A program made the position numbers and the translations under genes. Of a DNA stretch of 64,000 bases, positions 26,904 through 36,151 are shown piece by piece; the first letter of the stretch is position 1, and every line of letters starts with the position of its first letter. The stretch is from Burkholderiales bacterium 67-32 (lineage in GTDB: Bacteria > Pseudomonadota > Gammaproteobacteria > Burkholderiales > Burkholderiaceae_B), in the NCBI GenBank assembly GCA_001898625.1, contig MKUP01000006.1, positions 275,958-339,957 on the forward strand, written 5' to 3'. Under the pieces are notes generated by a model. It saw only the letters and a list, made by a program, of their open reading frames with translations, was not told the origin of the DNA and searched no databases.

Positions 26904-27719
26904 ATGCATCAAGGATATCAGCTCACCTCCGGCTCACCCCGTATCGCCTACGAATCGCGTGGCCAGGGTACCCCCATCGTGTTCGTGCACGGCGTGGGCG
27001 GCAACCTGGACAACTGGCGCGACCAGCTGGAGCACTTCGGCCGCGATTACCGCGCCGTGGCGCTGGACCTGCGCGGCTACGGCCATAGCGACGACATACC
27101 TGGCGCCCTGGATTTCCATGATTTCGCCGCCGACGTGCTGGCGGTCATGGACACGCTGGGACTGGCGCGCGCGCCGCTGGTGGGGCTGTCCATGGGGGGG
27201 CTGGTGATCCAGTCCGTCTATGCGCGCGCGCCCGAGCGGGTCAGCGCCCTGGTGCTCGCCGCCTGCCGGCCGGCCGATGCCCCGGTGGCCCATGGCGAAC
27301 AGTTCGCCCGCGACCGACTGGCGCCGCTGGAGTCCGAGCAGCCCCAGCAGGCGCTGGCCGACAGCCTGCTGCCCAAGCTGATGGGGCCAGCCACCGCGCC
27401 CGACGTCGTGGCCCGGCTGCGCGACAGCCTGCTGCGGCTGCGGCTGGACCAGTACCGCCAGATCGTGCCCGTGCGCACGCGGTTGCCGCCCTATCTGGCG
27501 CTTGCCGACATCCGCGTGCCCACGCTGGTGCTGGGCGGGCGGCAGGACCAGCTCGCGCCGGTCGAGCAGATGCAGGCCATCGCCCGTGCCATCGCCGGCA
27601 GCGAGCTGGACATCTTCGAGGACTGCGGCCACTTCCTGAACATCGAGCAGGCCCCGGCCTTCAACGCCCGCCTGCGCGTATTCCTGGATGCCGTGGCCGA
27701 GCGCGCGCCATCCGCCTGA
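26904..27719 (+). CDS. Alpha/beta hydrolase (3-oxoadipate enol-lactonase-like)
   Basis: Soluble hydrolase of 271 aa. The catalytic triad is visible: nucleophile S96 in VGLSMGGL, D215 in GRQDQLAP and H243 in EDCGHFLN. The oxyanion motif HGVGGNLDNW is at about 29-38. Length and motifs resemble PcaD-like enol-lactonases and other ring-cleavage-product hydrolases, but specificity cannot be read from sequence. The 35-bp gap to the Bug gene indicates a two-gene operon under the divergent LysR. Confidence 0.88.
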   Translation: MHQGYQLTSGSPRIAYESRGQGTPIVFVHGVGGNLDNWRDQLEHFGRDYRAVALDLRGYGHSDDIPGALDFHDFAADVLAVMDTLGLARAPLVGLSMGGLVIQSVYARAPERVSALVLAACRPADAPVAHGEQFARDRLAPLESEQPQQALADSLLPKLMGPATAPDVVARLRDSLLRLRLDQYRQIVPVRTRLPPYLALADIRVPTLVLGGRQDQLAPVEQMQAIARAIAGSELDIFEDCGHFLNIEQAPAFNARLRVFLDAVAERAPSA

Positions 27720-27754
27720 ACCCGCCGTCCCACCCCCGGACCTGGAGCCTTCCC

Positions 27755-28759
27755 ATGTTCATCGCAAGACCGCTTTTCGCTGGTATGTCGTCATTGCTCG
27801 CCGCCTTGGCCACCTTGTGGCTGGCGGCCGTCGCGCCTACGGCGGCGCATGCGCAGGCCGGGTATCCGGAGCGGCCGGTCAAGCTGCTGGTGCCCTATCC
27901 GCCCGGCGGCGCCATGGACCTGGTGGGGCGCATCCTGGCCAAGGATTTCTCCGAGCGCACGGGGCAGCCCATGGTGGTCGAGAACAAGCCCGGGGCCGCC
28001 ACGATCATCGCCGCCACCGCCCTGGCCGGGGCCGCGCCGGACGGCTACACGCTGATGCTGGCGCCCAATTCCACGCTGACCATCATTCCCCAGCTCTACG
28101 CCAAGCTGCCGTTCGACGTGAAGCGCCTGGAAGCGGTGGCGCTGGTGGGGACCAACCAGATGGTGTTTTCCACGAGCAGCGGCAGCGGTTTGAACGACCT
28201 GGCGGCGCTGGTGGGCAAGGCGCGCGGGACGCCCAAGAGCGTTTCATACGGTTCGTTCGGCAATGGCAACATCACCCACCTGTTGGGGGAGCTGCTCAAC
28301 CAGTCGGCGGGCATCGCCATGCTGCATGTTCCCTACCAGGGTGCGGCGCCGGCCATGAGCAGCCTGCTGGGCGGCAACATCACGGCTACCTTCGACACCG
28401 TCACCAATGTGGCGCCCCAGGTGCAGGCGGGCAAGCTGCGCGCGCTGGCCGTTACCGGCCGCCAGCGCAGTCCGCTGCTGCCCGACACGCCCACCTTCGC
28501 CGAAAGCGGTTATCCGGCCCTGGCGGCCGTGGACAGCTGGGTCGGCCTGCTCGCTCCAGCGGGCATGGATGCCCGGGTAAGGGCCAGGCTGGACGCGCAT
28601 CTGAACCACATCCTGCGCGATCCGGCCTTCGTCAGGCAGTTGAGCGAGCGCGGCTTCGACGTGCCCGTCGTCGATGCCGCGATGCTGGCGCAGCAAGTCA
28701 AGGAAGAGCGCGGCCTGTATCGCCAGGTCATCGACAAGGCGAACATCCGGCTCGATTGA
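27755..28759 (+). CDS. Bug/TctC-family periplasmic binding protein
   Basis: Periplasmic receptor of 334 aa with a long signal peptide (about 1-33, ending AHAQA). The mature protein starts GYPERPVKLLVPYPPGGAMD, and PGAATIIAATALAGAAPDGYTLM follows in the first lobe. The central HVPYQGAAPAMSSLLGGNI matches the ligand-binding loop. It is co-transcribed with the alpha/beta hydrolase, so its ligand may be the ester, lactone or acid handled there. Confidence 0.9.
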   Translation: MFIARPLFAGMSSLLAALATLWLAAVAPTAAHAQAGYPERPVKLLVPYPPGGAMDLVGRILAKDFSERTGQPMVVENKPGAATIIAATALAGAAPDGYTLMLAPNSTLTIIPQLYAKLPFDVKRLEAVALVGTNQMVFSTSSGSGLNDLAALVGKARGTPKSVSYGSFGNGNITHLLGELLNQSAGIAMLHVPYQGAAPAMSSLLGGNITATFDTVTNVAPQVQAGKLRALAVTGRQRSPLLPDTPTFAESGYPALAAVDSWVGLLAPAGMDARVRARLDAHLNHILRDPAFVRQLSERGFDVPVVDAAMLAQQVKEERGLYRQVIDKANIRLD

Positions 28760-28775
28760 GCCGCGCCAGCCTGGG

Positions 28776-29966
28776 TCAGGCCAGGACCTTGGCCATGGAC
28801 GCGGCCACGTAGTCCAGGTTGGCCTCGAACAGTCCGGCCACGCACATGCGGCCGGACTGGATCAGGTAGACGCCGAACTCGTCGCGCAGCCGGTCGACCT
28901 GCGCCGGATTCAGGCCGGTGTAGCTGAACATGCCGCGCTGGTTGACGAAGTAATCCACGTCCAGGTCCGGGCGCAGGGCGTGCAGGCGATCGCGCAGGCC
29001 CTTGCGCATGGCATGGATGCGCGTGCGCATCTGCGCCACTTCCCCTTTCCATTCCTCGCGCAGCGCAGGGTCGTTCAGCAGGGCGCTGACCACGCGGCTG
29101 CCGAACAGCGCCGGGCTGGAGTAGTTCTTGCGGACCGTGGCCTGGAGCTGGCCCAGCACGCGGCCGGCTTCGTCGGCGGTCGGGCAGACCACCGACAGCC
29201 CGCCCACACGTTCGCCGTAAAGCGACATGTTCTTCGAGAACGAATTGCCCACCAGCATGGCGATGCCGCGGTCGGCCGTCTCGCGCACGACCCAGGCGTC
29301 TTCTTCCAGGCCGTCGCCGAAGCCCTGGTAGGCCATGTCGAAGAACGGGATGGCGTTGCGGGCGACCAGCACGTCGATGATCTTGAGCCACTGTTCGCGC
29401 GACGGGTCGATGCCCGTCGGGTTGTGGCAGCAGGGCTGGAGCAGCACGATGCTGCGCTCGGGCAGCGTCTCGAACGTGGCCAGCATCTCGTCGAAGCGGA
29501 TGCCGTGGGTGCCCGCGTCGTAGTACGGGAAGGCGTGCATGGGGAAACCCGCGCCGCCCAGGATGTTGTAGTGGTTCTCCCAGGTGGGATCGCTGATCCA
29601 GATCTCGCTGCCGGGGAAATGCGCCTTCAGGAAGTCGGCGCCGACCTTGAGCGCACCCGAGCCGCCCAGAGTATGGATGGTCGCCACCCGGCCCTCTGCC
29701 ACGGCACGGTGCCCGGCGCCCAGCACGGTTTCCTGGATCGCCTTGCGGTACTGGGCATCGCCTTCCATCGGCAGGTAGACCGCGGGCACCGAGGTGTCGA
29801 TGCGGTCGCGGGCCTGGCTCACGCTGCCGAGCACGGGCACCTTGCCGGCGCCGTCATAGTAGAAGCCGATGCTGAGGTTGACCTTGTGCTCGCGCGGGTC
29901 TTTCAGGAAGGTCTGCACCAGCGACAGGATGGGATCGCCGGCATAGCGGGGAACGTGCTCGAACAT
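28776..29966 (-). CDS. tyrB: Aromatic amino-acid aminotransferase
   Basis: PLP-dependent class I aminotransferase of 396 aa, family of TyrB/AspC. The Schiff-base Lys is K245 in NSFSKNMSLYGERVG; PLP contacts include N182 in HNPTG, D210 in PFFDMAYQG and Y213. The N-terminal FEHVPRYAGDPILSL is typical of the gammaproteobacterial-type aromatic/aspartate enzymes. It sits beside kynAB and converges with the Bug gene. It would make 4-hydroxyphenylpyruvate, the substrate of the hppD product encoded at 55205. Aspartate specificity cannot be excluded. Confidence 0.88.
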   Translation of the reverse strand: MFEHVPRYAGDPILSLVQTFLKDPREHKVNLSIGFYYDGAGKVPVLGSVSQARDRIDTSVPAVYLPMEGDAQYRKAIQETVLGAGHRAVAEGRVATIHTLGGSGALKVGADFLKAHFPGSEIWISDPTWENHYNILGGAGFPMHAFPYYDAGTHGIRFDEMLATFETLPERSIVLLQPCCHNPTGIDPSREQWLKIIDVLVARNAIPFFDMAYQGFGDGLEEDAWVVRETADRGIAMLVGNSFSKNMSLYGERVGGLSVVCPTADEAGRVLGQLQATVRKNYSSPALFGSRVVSALLNDPALREEWKGEVAQMRTRIHAMRKGLRDRLHALRPDLDVDYFVNQRGMFSYTGLNPAQVDRLRDEFGVYLIQSGRMCVAGLFEANLDYVAASMAKVLA

Positions 29967-30032
29967 GGGAACGATTTTCCTTGGAACTGTCGATCGATTA
30001 TAGGGCGGCGCGGGGGCGGCGTTTTCGGCGGG

Positions 30033-30887
30033 TCAGAGACTCGTTCTCATCTGCCAGAGCTCGGGGAACAGGACCACCTCCAGCATCTTGCGCAGATAGC
30101 TCACGCCGGCCGTGCCGCCGGTTCCGCGCTTGAAGCCGATCACGCGTTCCACCGTCGTCACGTGGCGGAAGCGCCATTGGCGGAAGGCGTCCTCGAGGTC
30201 CACGAGTTTCTCGGCCAGCGCGTACAGGTCCCAGCAGGCATCCGGGTCGGCGTAGACCTTCAGCCATGCGGTCTCGACCGAGGCATCGTATTGCGTGGGT
30301 TGGGTCCAGTCCCGCGCGAGGCGCTCCGGCGCGATGGCGAAGCCGCGCCGGGCCATCAGCATCAGGCTTTCGTCGTACAGCGAAGGCGCCGCCAGCGCGG
30401 CTTCCACCAGCGCCTTGCGCTCGGGGTGATGGGCATGCGGCGCCACCATCGCGGCGTTCTTGTTGCCCAGCACGAACTCGATCTGCCGGTACTGGAAGGA
30501 CTGGAAGCCCGACGAACTGCCCAGGTAGGGACGGAACTTGGTGTATTCCGACGGCGTCATGGTCGACAGCACCGTCCAGGCATGGACCAACTGCTCCATG
30601 ATGCGCGAGACGCGCGCCAGCATCTTCAGGGCTGGCTCCACCTCGCTGCGCTGGATGCAGGCGCGGGCCGCGAACAGCTCGTGCAGCATCAGCTTCATCC
30701 AGAGCTCGCTGGTCTGGTGCTGGATGATGAACAGCATCTCGTTGTGGTCGGGCGACAGTGGGTGTTGGGCGCCCAGCAATTGGTCGAGGCCGAGGTAGTC
30801 GCCATAGCTCATGGATTTGGAGAAATCCATCTGCGCGTTGTGCCACGCGGAGGGGGATGCGTCGCTGTCTTGCCGGGAGGCAGTCAT
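30033..30887 (-). CDS. kynA: Tryptophan 2,3-dioxygenase
   Basis: Haem enzyme, 284 aa, opening the indole ring of L-tryptophan to N-formylkynurenine. H242 in [13 protein letters not shown] is the expected proximal haem ligand, H57 in [10 protein letters not shown] the distal active-site His and R119 in FRPYLG the carboxylate-binding Arg. The [15 protein letters not shown] motif binds the substrate ammonium and carboxylate. Full length. It follows kynB by 44 bp on the leftward strand, so the operon order is kynB-kynA. No kynureninase (kynU) is in the window. Confidence 0.96.
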   Translation of the reverse strand: MTASRQDSDASPSAWHNAQMDFSKSMSYGDYLGLDQLLGAQHPLSPDHNEMLFIIQHQTSELWMKLMLHELFAARACIQRSEVEPALKMLARVSRIMEQLVHAWTVLSTMTPSEYTKFRPYLGSSSGFQSFQYRQIEFVLGNKNAAMVAPHAHHPERKALVEAALAAPSLYDESLMLMARRGFAIAPERLARDWTQPTQYDASVETAWLKVYADPDACWDLYALAEKLVDLEDAFRQWRFRHVTTVERVIGFKRGTGGTAGVSYLRKMLEVVLFPELWQMRTSL

Positions 30888-30931
30888 GGAAGAACGTCCT
30901 GGACGATGAGTCGTTGAAACGGAGAGAGTGG

Positions 30932-31558
30932 TCAGCGCAGCGGCCGCAGCACCGCACGCACGGGACTCGCGTCCAGCGTCGCGAAGCGCAGCGGCAGGGC
31001 AATCAGTTCGTAGTCGCCTTCGGGCGCCTGGTCCAGCACCAGGCCCTCGAGAATGGCCATGCCCGCGGCGTGCACCGCGCGGTGCGCATCCATGGTCTTG
31101 GATTCCTGTGGATCGATGGAGGGCGTGTCTATGCCCACCAGCCGCACGCCGTGCCGCGCCAGCAGCGCGATGGCGGCGGGCGCGATCGCGCAGAAGGCGC
31201 TGTCCCAGCGCTCGACCGGATTGCGGGCGTAGGTGCGCAGCAGGACACGCGGCGGCACATCCGCCAGGGCGTGCTCGATATGGCGCGGTTCCACCAGCGG
31301 ACCGGCAGCCAGACAGTGGATGACACGGGCCGGACCGAGATAGGTGTCGAGCGGCACGGCGCCGATGGGTACGCCGTCGCGCGCGTAGTGCAGGGGCGCG
31401 TCGGCATGGGCGCCGGTGTGCGGCGACAGCGTGACGCGGCCCACGTTGACCGGACAGGCGCCTTCCATGCGCCAGACCTCGGCCTGCTGGAACGGCGTGT
31501 CGCCCGGCCAGACCGGGGTGGCGGGGGAAAGCGGGGGGCTGATGTCGATCAGGGGCAT
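30932..31558 (-). CDS. kynB: Kynurenine formamidase
   Basis: Zn-dependent cyclase-family hydrolase of 208 aa that removes formate from N-formylkynurenine. The metal-binding motif is [14 protein letters not shown], and the N-terminus [21 protein letters not shown] is characteristic of bacterial KynB. The chosen ATG (MPLIDISPP) gives the family's normal length; an upstream extension lacks similarity. Divergent from the Lrp-type regulator at 31684. Confidence 0.95.
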   Translation of the reverse strand: MPLIDISPPLSPATPVWPGDTPFQQAEVWRMEGACPVNVGRVTLSPHTGAHADAPLHYARDGVPIGAVPLDTYLGPARVIHCLAAGPLVEPRHIEHALADVPPRVLLRTYARNPVERWDSAFCAIAPAAIALLARHGVRLVGIDTPSIDPQESKTMDAHRAVHAAGMAILEGLVLDQAPEGDYELIALPLRFATLDASPVRAVLRPLR

Positions 31559-31599
31559 GGCGTGGCGGGATAGGATTAGGTGAAATCTTATCGAAGCGG

Positions 31600-31627
31600 C
31601 CATCGAATGTGCTGGCATTTTCGATGG
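31600..31627. promoter_or_regulatory. 8-bp inverted repeat in the kynB/kynR control region
   Basis: CCATCGAA (31600-31607) and TTCGATGG (31620-31627) form a perfect dyad with a 12-bp spacer, 42 bp upstream of kynB. Next to it lies an AT-rich tract (31640-31683) unlike the surrounding DNA. This is a plausible binding site for the Lrp-type regulator encoded alongside. Confidence 0.4.
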
Positions 31628-31683
31628 TTCTTGGTGGCTGAATTAGAATAAAATTTGAAAATCAAAGAATTTTGTGAAATTTC

Positions 31684-32163
31684 ATGCGAATGAAACTCGA
31701 CCGCCTCGACATGCGCATCGTTGAGTGCCTGCAGCGCGACGGCCGCATCAGCAACCAGGACCTGGCGGCCCAGGTCTCGCTGTCGCCGTCGGCCTGCCTG
31801 CGGCGGGTCAAGCTGCTGGAAGAAGCCGGCATCATCCAGGGCTACAGTTGCGTGCTGGACTACGCCAAGCTGGGCCTGGAGGTCGAGGCCGTGGTGCACG
31901 TGTCCATGCGCCACGAAGTGGAGGGATGGCACGAGGCCTTCGTGGCCGCCATCAAGGACTGGCCGGAGGTGCTGTCCGCCCGCATCGTCACGGGCGGGGC
32001 CAACTACATGCTGGTGGTGCGGGCGCGGGACGTCAGCCACTACTCCGACTTCATCGTCAACCGCCTGTATCGCGCGCCCGGCGTGCGCGACATCGAGTCC
32101 AACATCGTGCTGGGCTACATCAAGCGCTCGGCCTCGCCCTTCGAGGTGCTGGACGGGGAGTGA
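31684..32163 (+). CDS. kynR: Lrp/AsnC-family regulator, probable kynurenine-pathway regulator
   Basis: Regulator of 159 aa. The helix-turn-helix spans about residues 20-45 (ISNQDLAAQVSLSPSACLRRV), followed by the RAM ligand-binding domain with VVHVSMRHEVEGW and GGANYMLVVRARDVSHY. It is divergent from kynBA across a 125-bp region, the same arrangement as KynR in other proteobacteria, which responds to kynurenine. A second ATG two codons in is equally possible. The symbol is based on position. Confidence 0.8.
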   Translation: MRMKLDRLDMRIVECLQRDGRISNQDLAAQVSLSPSACLRRVKLLEEAGIIQGYSCVLDYAKLGLEVEAVVHVSMRHEVEGWHEAFVAAIKDWPEVLSARIVTGGANYMLVVRARDVSHYSDFIVNRLYRAPGVRDIESNIVLGYIKRSASPFEVLDGE

Positions 32164-32169
32164 TCCCCG

Positions 32170-32547
32170 CTACTTGTTGACCACTCCGAACGCCACGATC
32201 TCCACCTTCATGCCCGGCACGACCAGGGCGGCGACGGCCGCGCTGGAGCGGCTGGGGTAGGGCGCGGTGAAGAACTCGCGGTAGACGGCGTCGATGGCCT
32301 TCATGTCGTTGACGTCGGTCATGTAGATCAGTACCTGCGTGACGTCGTCCAGCGTGCCGCCGGCCGCTTCCACCGCCGACTGCAGGTTGCGGAAGGTCAG
32401 CCGGGCCTGGTCCTCGATCGGGCCGGTGTCGATGCTGCCGTCCTTGCGCACCGGTCCTTGCGAGGTGAACAGGATCCCGCCGCTACGCACCGCCCAGGAA
32501 AAGGGCTGGCCCACATCGGGCAGGCCGACGTCGATGACTTCTTTCAT
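32170..32547 (-). CDS. RidA-family enamine/imine deaminase
   Basis: Small cytoplasmic protein of 125 aa of the YjgF/RidA family, which hydrolyses reactive enamine or imine intermediates. VPGMKVEIVAFGVV near the C-terminus and the Arg in PYPSRSSAAV (the carboxylate-binding Arg) are present. The ATG giving MKEVIDVGLP is chosen; upstream residues do not fit. It converges with kynR (6-bp gap) and is divergent from the maleate-isomerase-like gene. Its partner pathway could be kynurenine or the 32.7-kb set. Confidence 0.88.
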   Translation of the reverse strand: MKEVIDVGLPDVGQPFSWAVRSGGILFTSQGPVRKDGSIDTGPIEDQARLTFRNLQSAVEAAGGTLDDVTQVLIYMTDVNDMKAIDAVYREFFTAPYPSRSSAAVAALVVPGMKVEIVAFGVVNK

Positions 32548-32650
32548 GTTGTTGCTCGCTGTCTGACGGAAAGCGCAGATGCTCCCATGAAACGGGGAAA
32601 CTTGCCCAGGGTGGCGGCGCCGCGTGATACCCCCCATCAACCAAAGTTAA

Positions 32651-32679
32651 TTGTTGCGACGGCGCCGTCTGCCCATAAT
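32651..32679 (+). promoter_or_regulatory. Promoter with palindrome between -35 and -10
   Basis: TTGTTG (32651-32656) and CATAAT (32674-32679) are separated by exactly 17 bp, about 30 nt before the maleate-isomerase-like ATG at 32708. The spacer contains a perfect 12-bp palindrome, GACGGCGCCGTC (32658-32669), a typical operator position. The -35 element is weak. Confidence 0.45.
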
Positions 32680-32707
32680 TTCTTCGACTCTCGAACGAAG
32701 GAATGTC

Positions 32708-33475
32708 ATGAGCGACGTAGTACGCGAGTACGGCAACGGTGCGGTGCTGGGCGTGGCGGTTCCGCAGGCGAATCCCGTGGTCGAGCCCGAGCTGGCGGCC
32801 CTGCTGCCTGCCGGATTCTCGATGCTCGTCACGCGTTTGCAGGGCAGCCGCACGGATTCGCGCCAGCGGCTGATCGATTATCTAGTCAATCTGCCGGCCA
32901 GCCTGGAGACCTACGACAGCGCCAGACTGGACGTGCTGGGCTATGCCTGCACCGGCAGCTCGTACCTGGTCGGGGCGGATGAGGAGCGGCGCGCGCTGGA
33001 TGCCGCGTCGGCGCGCTTCGGCTATCCGATCATTTCCTCGGCGCAGGCGCTGCGCCGGGCCCTGGACCACCTCGGCGCGAGGCGGGTCGCGCTTTTCGCG
33101 CCCTATCCACCGTTCCTGGTCGAGGCCAGCAAGCGCTACTGGGAAGCCGTGGGGCTGGACATCGCCGATTGCGCCACGGTGTCGCTGGATACCAGCGACA
33201 CGCGCGACATCTACGGCATCACGACTCCCCTGGTGATGTCGTCGTTCAGCCGGCTGCGCTGGCAGGATGCCGACGCCATCATGTTCACCGGAACCGGCAT
33301 GCCGACGCTCAGGGCCCTGGTCGAAGTCTCGTCCATGACCGGCAAGCCGGTCCTGTCTTCCAATCTGTGCCTGGCCTGGGCCATGGTGAGGGAGGCCGGC
33401 GGCGCGGCCTACCTGGCCCCCGAGCGGGTGGGAGAGCCGCTCTACGGCGGATGGGCCGCCCGCATTCCCGTCTAG
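32708..33475 (+). CDS. Maleate cis-trans isomerase/arylmalonate decarboxylase-like protein
   Basis: Cytoplasmic Asp/Glu racemase-superfamily enzyme of 255 aa. One catalytic Cys lies in YACTGSSYLVG (about residue 81) and a second in SSNLCLAWAM (about 225), the two-Cys form of maleate isomerase rather than the single-Cys arylmalonate decarboxylase. PQANPVVEPELAALLP is the typical N-terminal substrate loop. First gene of the rightward catabolic set; 43 bp separates it from the Bug gene. If it is a maleate isomerase, the set would end in fumarate, but this is inference. Confidence 0.8.
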   Translation: MSDVVREYGNGAVLGVAVPQANPVVEPELAALLPAGFSMLVTRLQGSRTDSRQRLIDYLVNLPASLETYDSARLDVLGYACTGSSYLVGADEERRALDAASARFGYPIISSAQALRRALDHLGARRVALFAPYPPFLVEASKRYWEAVGLDIADCATVSLDTSDTRDIYGITTPLVMSSFSRLRWQDADAIMFTGTGMPTLRALVEVSSMTGKPVLSSNLCLAWAMVREAGGAAYLAPERVGEPLYGGWAARIPV

Positions 33476-33518
33476 TTTTCCCGGCGCGGCGGCGACCGCG
33501 CAACTTCAGGAGAATCGC

Positions 33519-34511
33519 ATGAACGCTTCCAGACAAGCGTGGCATCGTCACGCCCGAGTCCTGTTGGCCTGGACCCTGTCCGCGGCCGCGTTGTCCGTGG
33601 CCTGGGCGGCGGACTATCCCAGCCGTCCCGTCACGCTGATCGTGCCGTTCGCGGCGGGGGGGCCGACCGATGTCACCGCGCGCATCTTCGCGCGTGCCAT
33701 TTCCCCCGAACTGGGCCAGACCGTCGTGGTGGACAACCGGCCGGGCGCCGGCGGCACCCTGGGGGGCGGGCTGGCGGCCCGCGCGGCGGCCGACGGCTAC
33801 ACGCTGCTGTGGGGCGGTACCAGCACGCTGGCGGTCGCACCGTCGCTGTATGCCTCGCTGCCCTACGATCCGCTTGCTTCGTTCCAGCCGGTCAGCCGGG
33901 CCGTGCGCGGGCCGCTGGTACTGGCGGTCAACAGCAAGCTGCCCGTGCGCACGGTCGCGGACGTCGTGGCATTGGCCAAGGCCAAGCCGGGCAGGCTGAG
34001 TTTCGGCTCCGCGGGCGTCGGATCGATCATCCACTTGACCGGCGAGCTGTTCAAGGCGCGTGCCGGGATCGACATGATCCATGTCCCCTACAAGGGCAAC
34101 GCGCAGGTACTGACGGACCTGACCGGCGATCACCTGGACATGGCGTTCATCGCCCTGGGGCACATGCTGCCCCACATGCAGGACGGCGGCCTGCGCCCGA
34201 TCGCCATTTCCAGCCTGGAGCGCAACCCGCTGGTCCCCGATCTGCCGACCCTGGCCGAAAGCGGCTATCCCGGGTTCGAGTCGCTCGAATGGTTCGGGCT
34301 GGTGGCGCCCAAGGGAATTCCCGCCGATGTGCTGGCGAAGCTGAACAGCGCATTCCGCCACGCCAGCCAGCACCCGTCGGTGCGGGCGGAAATCGCCAAG
34401 CTCGGCTACATGCCCGTGGACGAGACGCCGGATCAGTTCTCGGCGGCGGTGGTGGCCGAAGGCAGGAAATGGAAGCAGGTGGTGACGGATGCAAAGGTTT
34501 CGGTGGAGTGA
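33519..34511 (+). CDS. Bug/TctC-family periplasmic binding protein
   Basis: Periplasmic receptor of 330 aa; signal peptide about residues 1-28 ending AWAA. The mature start DYPSRPVTLIVPFAAGGPTD and NRPGAGGTLGGG are Bug signatures, with HVPYKGNAQVLTDLTGDHLD in the central binding loop. Located between the maleate-isomerase-like and monooxygenase genes, with only 4 bp to the latter. Its ligand is likely the acid attacked by that monooxygenase. Confidence 0.92.
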   Translation: MNASRQAWHRHARVLLAWTLSAAALSVAWAADYPSRPVTLIVPFAAGGPTDVTARIFARAISPELGQTVVVDNRPGAGGTLGGGLAARAAADGYTLLWGGTSTLAVAPSLYASLPYDPLASFQPVSRAVRGPLVLAVNSKLPVRTVADVVALAKAKPGRLSFGSAGVGSIIHLTGELFKARAGIDMIHVPYKGNAQVLTDLTGDHLDMAFIALGHMLPHMQDGGLRPIAISSLERNPLVPDLPTLAESGYPGFESLEWFGLVAPKGIPADVLAKLNSAFRHASQHPSVRAEIAKLGYMPVDETPDQFSAAVVAEGRKWKQVVTDAKVSVE

Positions 34512-34515
34512 CTGT

Positions 34516-36138
34516 ATGACTGAAGAAGTGTTGTCCACCCCGGTCGCGATCGTGGGGGCCGGCCCGGTGGGTTTGTCCCTGGCGTTGGATCTCGCGTGGC
34601 GGGGTATCGATGCGGTGGTGCTGGAAAAGGAGGACGGGCATGTGACCCATCCGCGCGCCGGGTTCGTGTCCGTGCGGACGATGGAGCTCTTCCGGCGCTG
34701 GGGGATCGCGCAGGCGGTCCGGGAAAGCGGGTTTCCCGACGATTTCGCGCTTTCCATCGAGTTCTGCACCAGTCTGGCCGGCCATACGCTGGCCAGGGAC
34801 GAGTATCCCGCGCTGGCGGCCATGCCGCTGCCGGCGTGGTCGCCGGAGAAGAAGCAGCGCTGCCCGCAACACTGGCTCGATCCGGTCCTCAAGGCGGCGC
34901 TGCGGGACAGCGGTTGCGGCACGCTTCGGGTCGAGACGCGGGTCGATGGCTTCGAGCAGGACGAGGAACGTGTCCTGGTCCGCGCGACGGACCTGCGCCG
35001 GGGCACGCCGCTGACGATCCGGGCCGACTATCTGGTCGGCTGCGACGGCGGAGGCAGCACGGTTCGGACCGGTCTCGGCATAGAGATGGAGGGCAGGGGG
35101 CATCTGAATTATTCGATGAGCGTGCTGTTCTCCTGCCCGGGGCTGCTGGCGCAGTGCGGCAAGCAGGCCGCCGAGCGGTTCCTGCTGATCGGACCGGAAG
35201 GAACGTGGGGCAACGTCACGGTGATAGACGGGCGCGAGGTGTGGCGGCTGACCGTGTACGGCACGGCGTCGAAGTTCGACATGGATGCCTTCGACGCCAG
35301 GGCCTGGGTGCTGCGTGCGCTGGGCACGGACCGGATCGCGTTCGAGGTGGTGTCCATCCTGCCATGGAAGCGGGCGGAACTGGTAGCCGAAAGCTATGGG
35401 CAGGGACGGGTATTGCTGGCCGGCGATGCCGTACACACGATGTCGCCCACGGGAGGCATGGGCATGAATACCGGCCTGGGCGACGTGGCCGACCTGGGGT
35501 GGAAGCTGCAGGCGATGATCGAGGGATGGGGTGGACCGGCCCTGCTGCCGGGCTACACGCGGGAGCGCAAGCCGGTGGCGGTGCGCAATGCCGCCTACTC
35601 GACCCACAACTACAAGACCTGGGTGTCGCCGCCCCGATGCGAATACCTGCTGGAGGAAACGACGCAGGCGGAAGCGGCGCGCCGCGAGATCGGCGCGCAG
35701 ATGAAGCGCGCCACGCAGTACGAATGGCAGTCGTGGGGGTTGCAGATGGGATACCGCTACGACGATTCGCCGCTGTGCGTGGCGGACGGCACGCCGCCGG
35801 TTCCCGACGAATATTCGCGCTATGTGCAGACCGCGCGCCCGGGGGGGCGTGCGCCGCACGCCTGGCTCGAGCCGGGGCGCTCGACGCTCGATCTGTTCGG
35901 CAAGGGATTCGTGCTGCTGGCATTCGGCGACGAGGCCATGGCCGAGGCGGCCCGGTTCGTGCGCGAGGCGGATCGCAGGGGGATGCCGCTGGCGGTGCAC
36001 CGGATCGACGCCGCGCAGGCGGCCGAGGCGTATGGCGCGCCGCTTGTGCTGGTGCGTCCCGATGGCCACGTGGCGTGGCGGGGTGCCGAGGCCCGCGACG
36101 CGGCCCGGATCGTCGATATCGCGCGCGGTGCGCGCTGA
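34516..36138 (+). CDS. FAD-dependent aromatic monooxygenase (group A)
   Basis: Flavoprotein hydroxylase of 540 aa, like MhpA and phenol 2-monooxygenase. FAD-binding GAGPVGLSLALDLAWRG starts at about residue 13; the DG motif is YLVGCDGGGS; the GD motif is GRVLLAGDAVHTMSPTGGMG. A C-terminal thioredoxin-like domain (about 440-540) is typical of PHHY enzymes. The ATG at 34516 follows the Bug stop. It uses NAD(P)H to hydroxylate an aromatic or heteroaromatic ring, so it probably performs the first chemical step of this set. Confidence 0.9.
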   Translation: MTEEVLSTPVAIVGAGPVGLSLALDLAWRGIDAVVLEKEDGHVTHPRAGFVSVRTMELFRRWGIAQAVRESGFPDDFALSIEFCTSLAGHTLARDEYPALAAMPLPAWSPEKKQRCPQHWLDPVLKAALRDSGCGTLRVETRVDGFEQDEERVLVRATDLRRGTPLTIRADYLVGCDGGGSTVRTGLGIEMEGRGHLNYSMSVLFSCPGLLAQCGKQAAERFLLIGPEGTWGNVTVIDGREVWRLTVYGTASKFDMDAFDARAWVLRALGTDRIAFEVVSILPWKRAELVAESYGQGRVLLAGDAVHTMSPTGGMGMNTGLGDVADLGWKLQAMIEGWGGPALLPGYTRERKPVAVRNAAYSTHNYKTWVSPPRCEYLLEETTQAEAARREIGAQMKRATQYEWQSWGLQMGYRYDDSPLCVADGTPPVPDEYSRYVQTARPGGRAPHAWLEPGRSTLDLFGKGFVLLAFGDEAMAEAARFVREADRRGMPLAVHRIDAAQAAEAYGAPLVLVRPDGHVAWRGAEARDAARIVDIARGAR

Positions 36139-36151
36139 GGAGGAAAACGAC

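Noticed and set aside
28674..30917. A 747-codon rightward frame opposite tyrB and kynA
   Set aside because: It covers two well-supported genes on the other strand and has no family features.
32708..33475. Calling this gene nicE and the region a nic cluster
   Set aside because: The key ring-opening dioxygenase and deformylase of nicotinate degradation are missing, so the name would over-claim.
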